Source of the DNA: Deltaproteobacteria bacterium | Lineage (GTDB): Bacteria; Desulfobacterota; Desulfarculia; Desulfarculales; Desulfarculaceae | Length of the DNA stretch: 6,399 bases | Direction: 5' to 3' | Assembly (NCBI GenBank): GCA_021815655.1 | Contig: JAKAGJ010000132.1 | Location: 1 to 6,399, forward strand | Shown: piece after piece, positions 5,539 to 6,399 of the stretch | Numbering within the stretch: position 1 is the first letter of the stretch | How the letters are laid out: each line of letters begins with the position of its first letter | The notes under the pieces: model-generated | The model's database searches: none | The model's input: only the letters and a program-made list of their open reading frames with translations | Told to the model about the DNA's origin: nothing | Translations under genes and position numbers: made by a program

Positions 5539-6399
5539 GTGACCCTGCGCGCCAAGCTCTTGCTGGCCCAGGTGCCCCTGTGGGGCACCCTGGTCCTGGT
5601 GGGGCTCCTGGCCCTGTTCACCACCGCCGCCCTGGGGCGCCAGGCCCAGGATATCCTGAGCGACAACTACCGCAGCGTGCAGGAAGTGCGGGTGATGGCC
5701 GAGTCCTTGGAGCGGCTCAACGACGTGGCCCAGACCGCCATGCTGACGGGCGAGGCCTGGCCGGTCTCCCAGGTGGCCCAGTTGGAGGAGCGCTTCGAGG
5801 AGAGCCTCAAGTCCCAGAAGGGAGCCGTGGCGGAGAGGGGGGAACACGAGGCCACCGAGGAGCTGCACCAGGCCTGGCAGGTCTATCGCCATGAATTTAA
5901 GCTTCTTATGGAAACGGGGCAGCCTCGGCTGGCCCGCCAGGCCCTGGATGTCAGCTTGATGCCGGCCTTTCACCGCGTCAAGAAGGCCCAGGACCAGATC
6001 GTGGACATCAACCAGGTGGCCATGGAGCGCAAGAGCGCTCAGGCCCAGCGGCGCGCCGGGGAGTTTCAGACCACCATGGCCCTGACCTCCCTGGCGGCCT
6101 TGGCCGCGGGCCTGGCCATCACCCTGTGGCTCACCGCCCACCTGCTGCGCCCCCTGGCGGTGCTGGGCCAAGCCCTGCAACGCATAGGCGGCGGCGACTT
6201 CGAGAACCGTGTGCGCCTGGCCGGCCGCGACGAGATAACGCAGTTGGCCGAGCGGGTCAACGAAATGGCCTCGCACCTGCTGCAATACCGCCAGCATTCC
6301 CTGAGCGCCTTGCTCTTGGCCCAGCAGTCCTCCCAGGCCGCCATGAACAGCCTTCCCGACCCGGTGCTGGTGCTGGACCGGGAAGGCCATCTGATGAGC
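5539..6399 (+). CDS. Membrane sensor histidine kinase, HAMP-PAS (partial)
   Basis: The frame is open for 287 codons to the right edge; the catalytic part is beyond it. Visible order: TM1 (about 8-32), a mostly helical periplasmic domain (about 33-178) rich in charged and Gln residues without cysteines or a haem motif, TM2 (about 180-204), HAMP (about 203-255, with R-P-L and GGGDFENRV then GRDEITQLAERVNEM) and a linker leading into a PAS start (NSLPDPVLVLDREG, 270-283). This layout is common to sensor kinases such as KinB and NtrY-like proteins; HisKA and HATPase domains are expected but not seen. A diguanylate cyclase or other HAMP-PAS output cannot be excluded. GTG is chosen because of the GAGGA 8 nt upstream and because it places basic residues before TM1. 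It follows the KdpD-like gene by 3 nt, so the two probably form one operon and one signalling unit; a response regulator may lie downstream. Confidence 0.8.
   Translation, partial: MTLRAKLLLAQVPLWGTLVLVGLLALFTTAALGRQAQDILSDNYRSVQEVRVMAESLERLNDVAQTAMLTGEAWPVSQVAQLEERFEESLKSQKGAVAERGEHEATEELHQAWQVYRHEFKLLMETGQPRLARQALDVSLMPAFHRVKKAQDQIVDINQVAMERKSAQAQRRAGEFQTTMALTSLAALAAGLAITLWLTAHLLRPLAVLGQALQRIGGGDFENRVRLAGRDEITQLAERVNEMASHLLQYRQHSLSALLLAQQSSQAAMNSLPDPVLVLDREGHLMS

Noticed and set aside
5461..6390. 309-codon minus-strand frame
   Set aside because: It is the shadow of the kinase gene; composition is Gly/Gln/His/Leu-rich and no family is recognisable.

Overview
The window looks like chromosomal DNA from a GC-rich, Gram-negative bacterium. 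The reasons are secreted c-type cytochromes, a membrane chemoreceptor and a two-component kinase, with strong GCC/CTG/GGC codon preference. The mix of c-type haem proteins with a chemoreceptor and a KdpD-like signalling module fits a deltaproteobacterium (Desulfobacterota). That placement is inferred from gene style only; there is no rRNA or other marker here. I see no mobile element, tRNA, rRNA or CRISPR array.

Layout. (1) Positions 1-1373, minus strand: an ion-transporter-superfamily permease (ArsB/NhaD/SLC13 type) with a signal peptide and a secreted beta-rich N-terminal domain. It is cut by the left edge. (2) Positions 1374-1753: a divergent intergenic region with hairpins and a plausible sigma70 promoter reading right. 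(3) Positions 1754-2275, plus: a periplasmic mono-haem cytochrome of the P460 family, closed by a GC-rich hairpin. (4) Positions 2476-4149, plus: a methyl-accepting chemotaxis protein whose periplasmic sensor is a Tll0287-like (DUF3365) c-type haem domain. (5) Positions 4150-4503: a regulatory region with two matching 13-bp dyads 30 bp apart, an AT-rich island, a -24/-12 (sigma54) promoter candidate and a strong leader hairpin. (6) Positions 4504-5535, plus: a stand-alone KdpD-N-like plus UspA-like protein with degenerate nucleotide-binding motifs. (7) From 5539 to the right edge, plus: a membrane sensor histidine kinase (TM, periplasmic helical domain, TM, HAMP, start of PAS), three bases after the previous stop.

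How the parts may work together. The P460 cytochrome and the haem chemoreceptor both carry one CxxCH haem site on the periplasmic side and lie in the same direction, which suggests a redox or small-ligand (NO, CO, O2) sensing pair. The KdpD-like protein and the kinase look like an operon. Together they resemble a KdpD sensor split into a soluble input protein and a separate membrane kinase, possibly transcribed by sigma54 RNA polymerase under an unknown activator bound at the tandem dyads. The most interesting parts are the architecture of the 4150-4503 control region and the split, catalytically degenerate KdpD-like protein.
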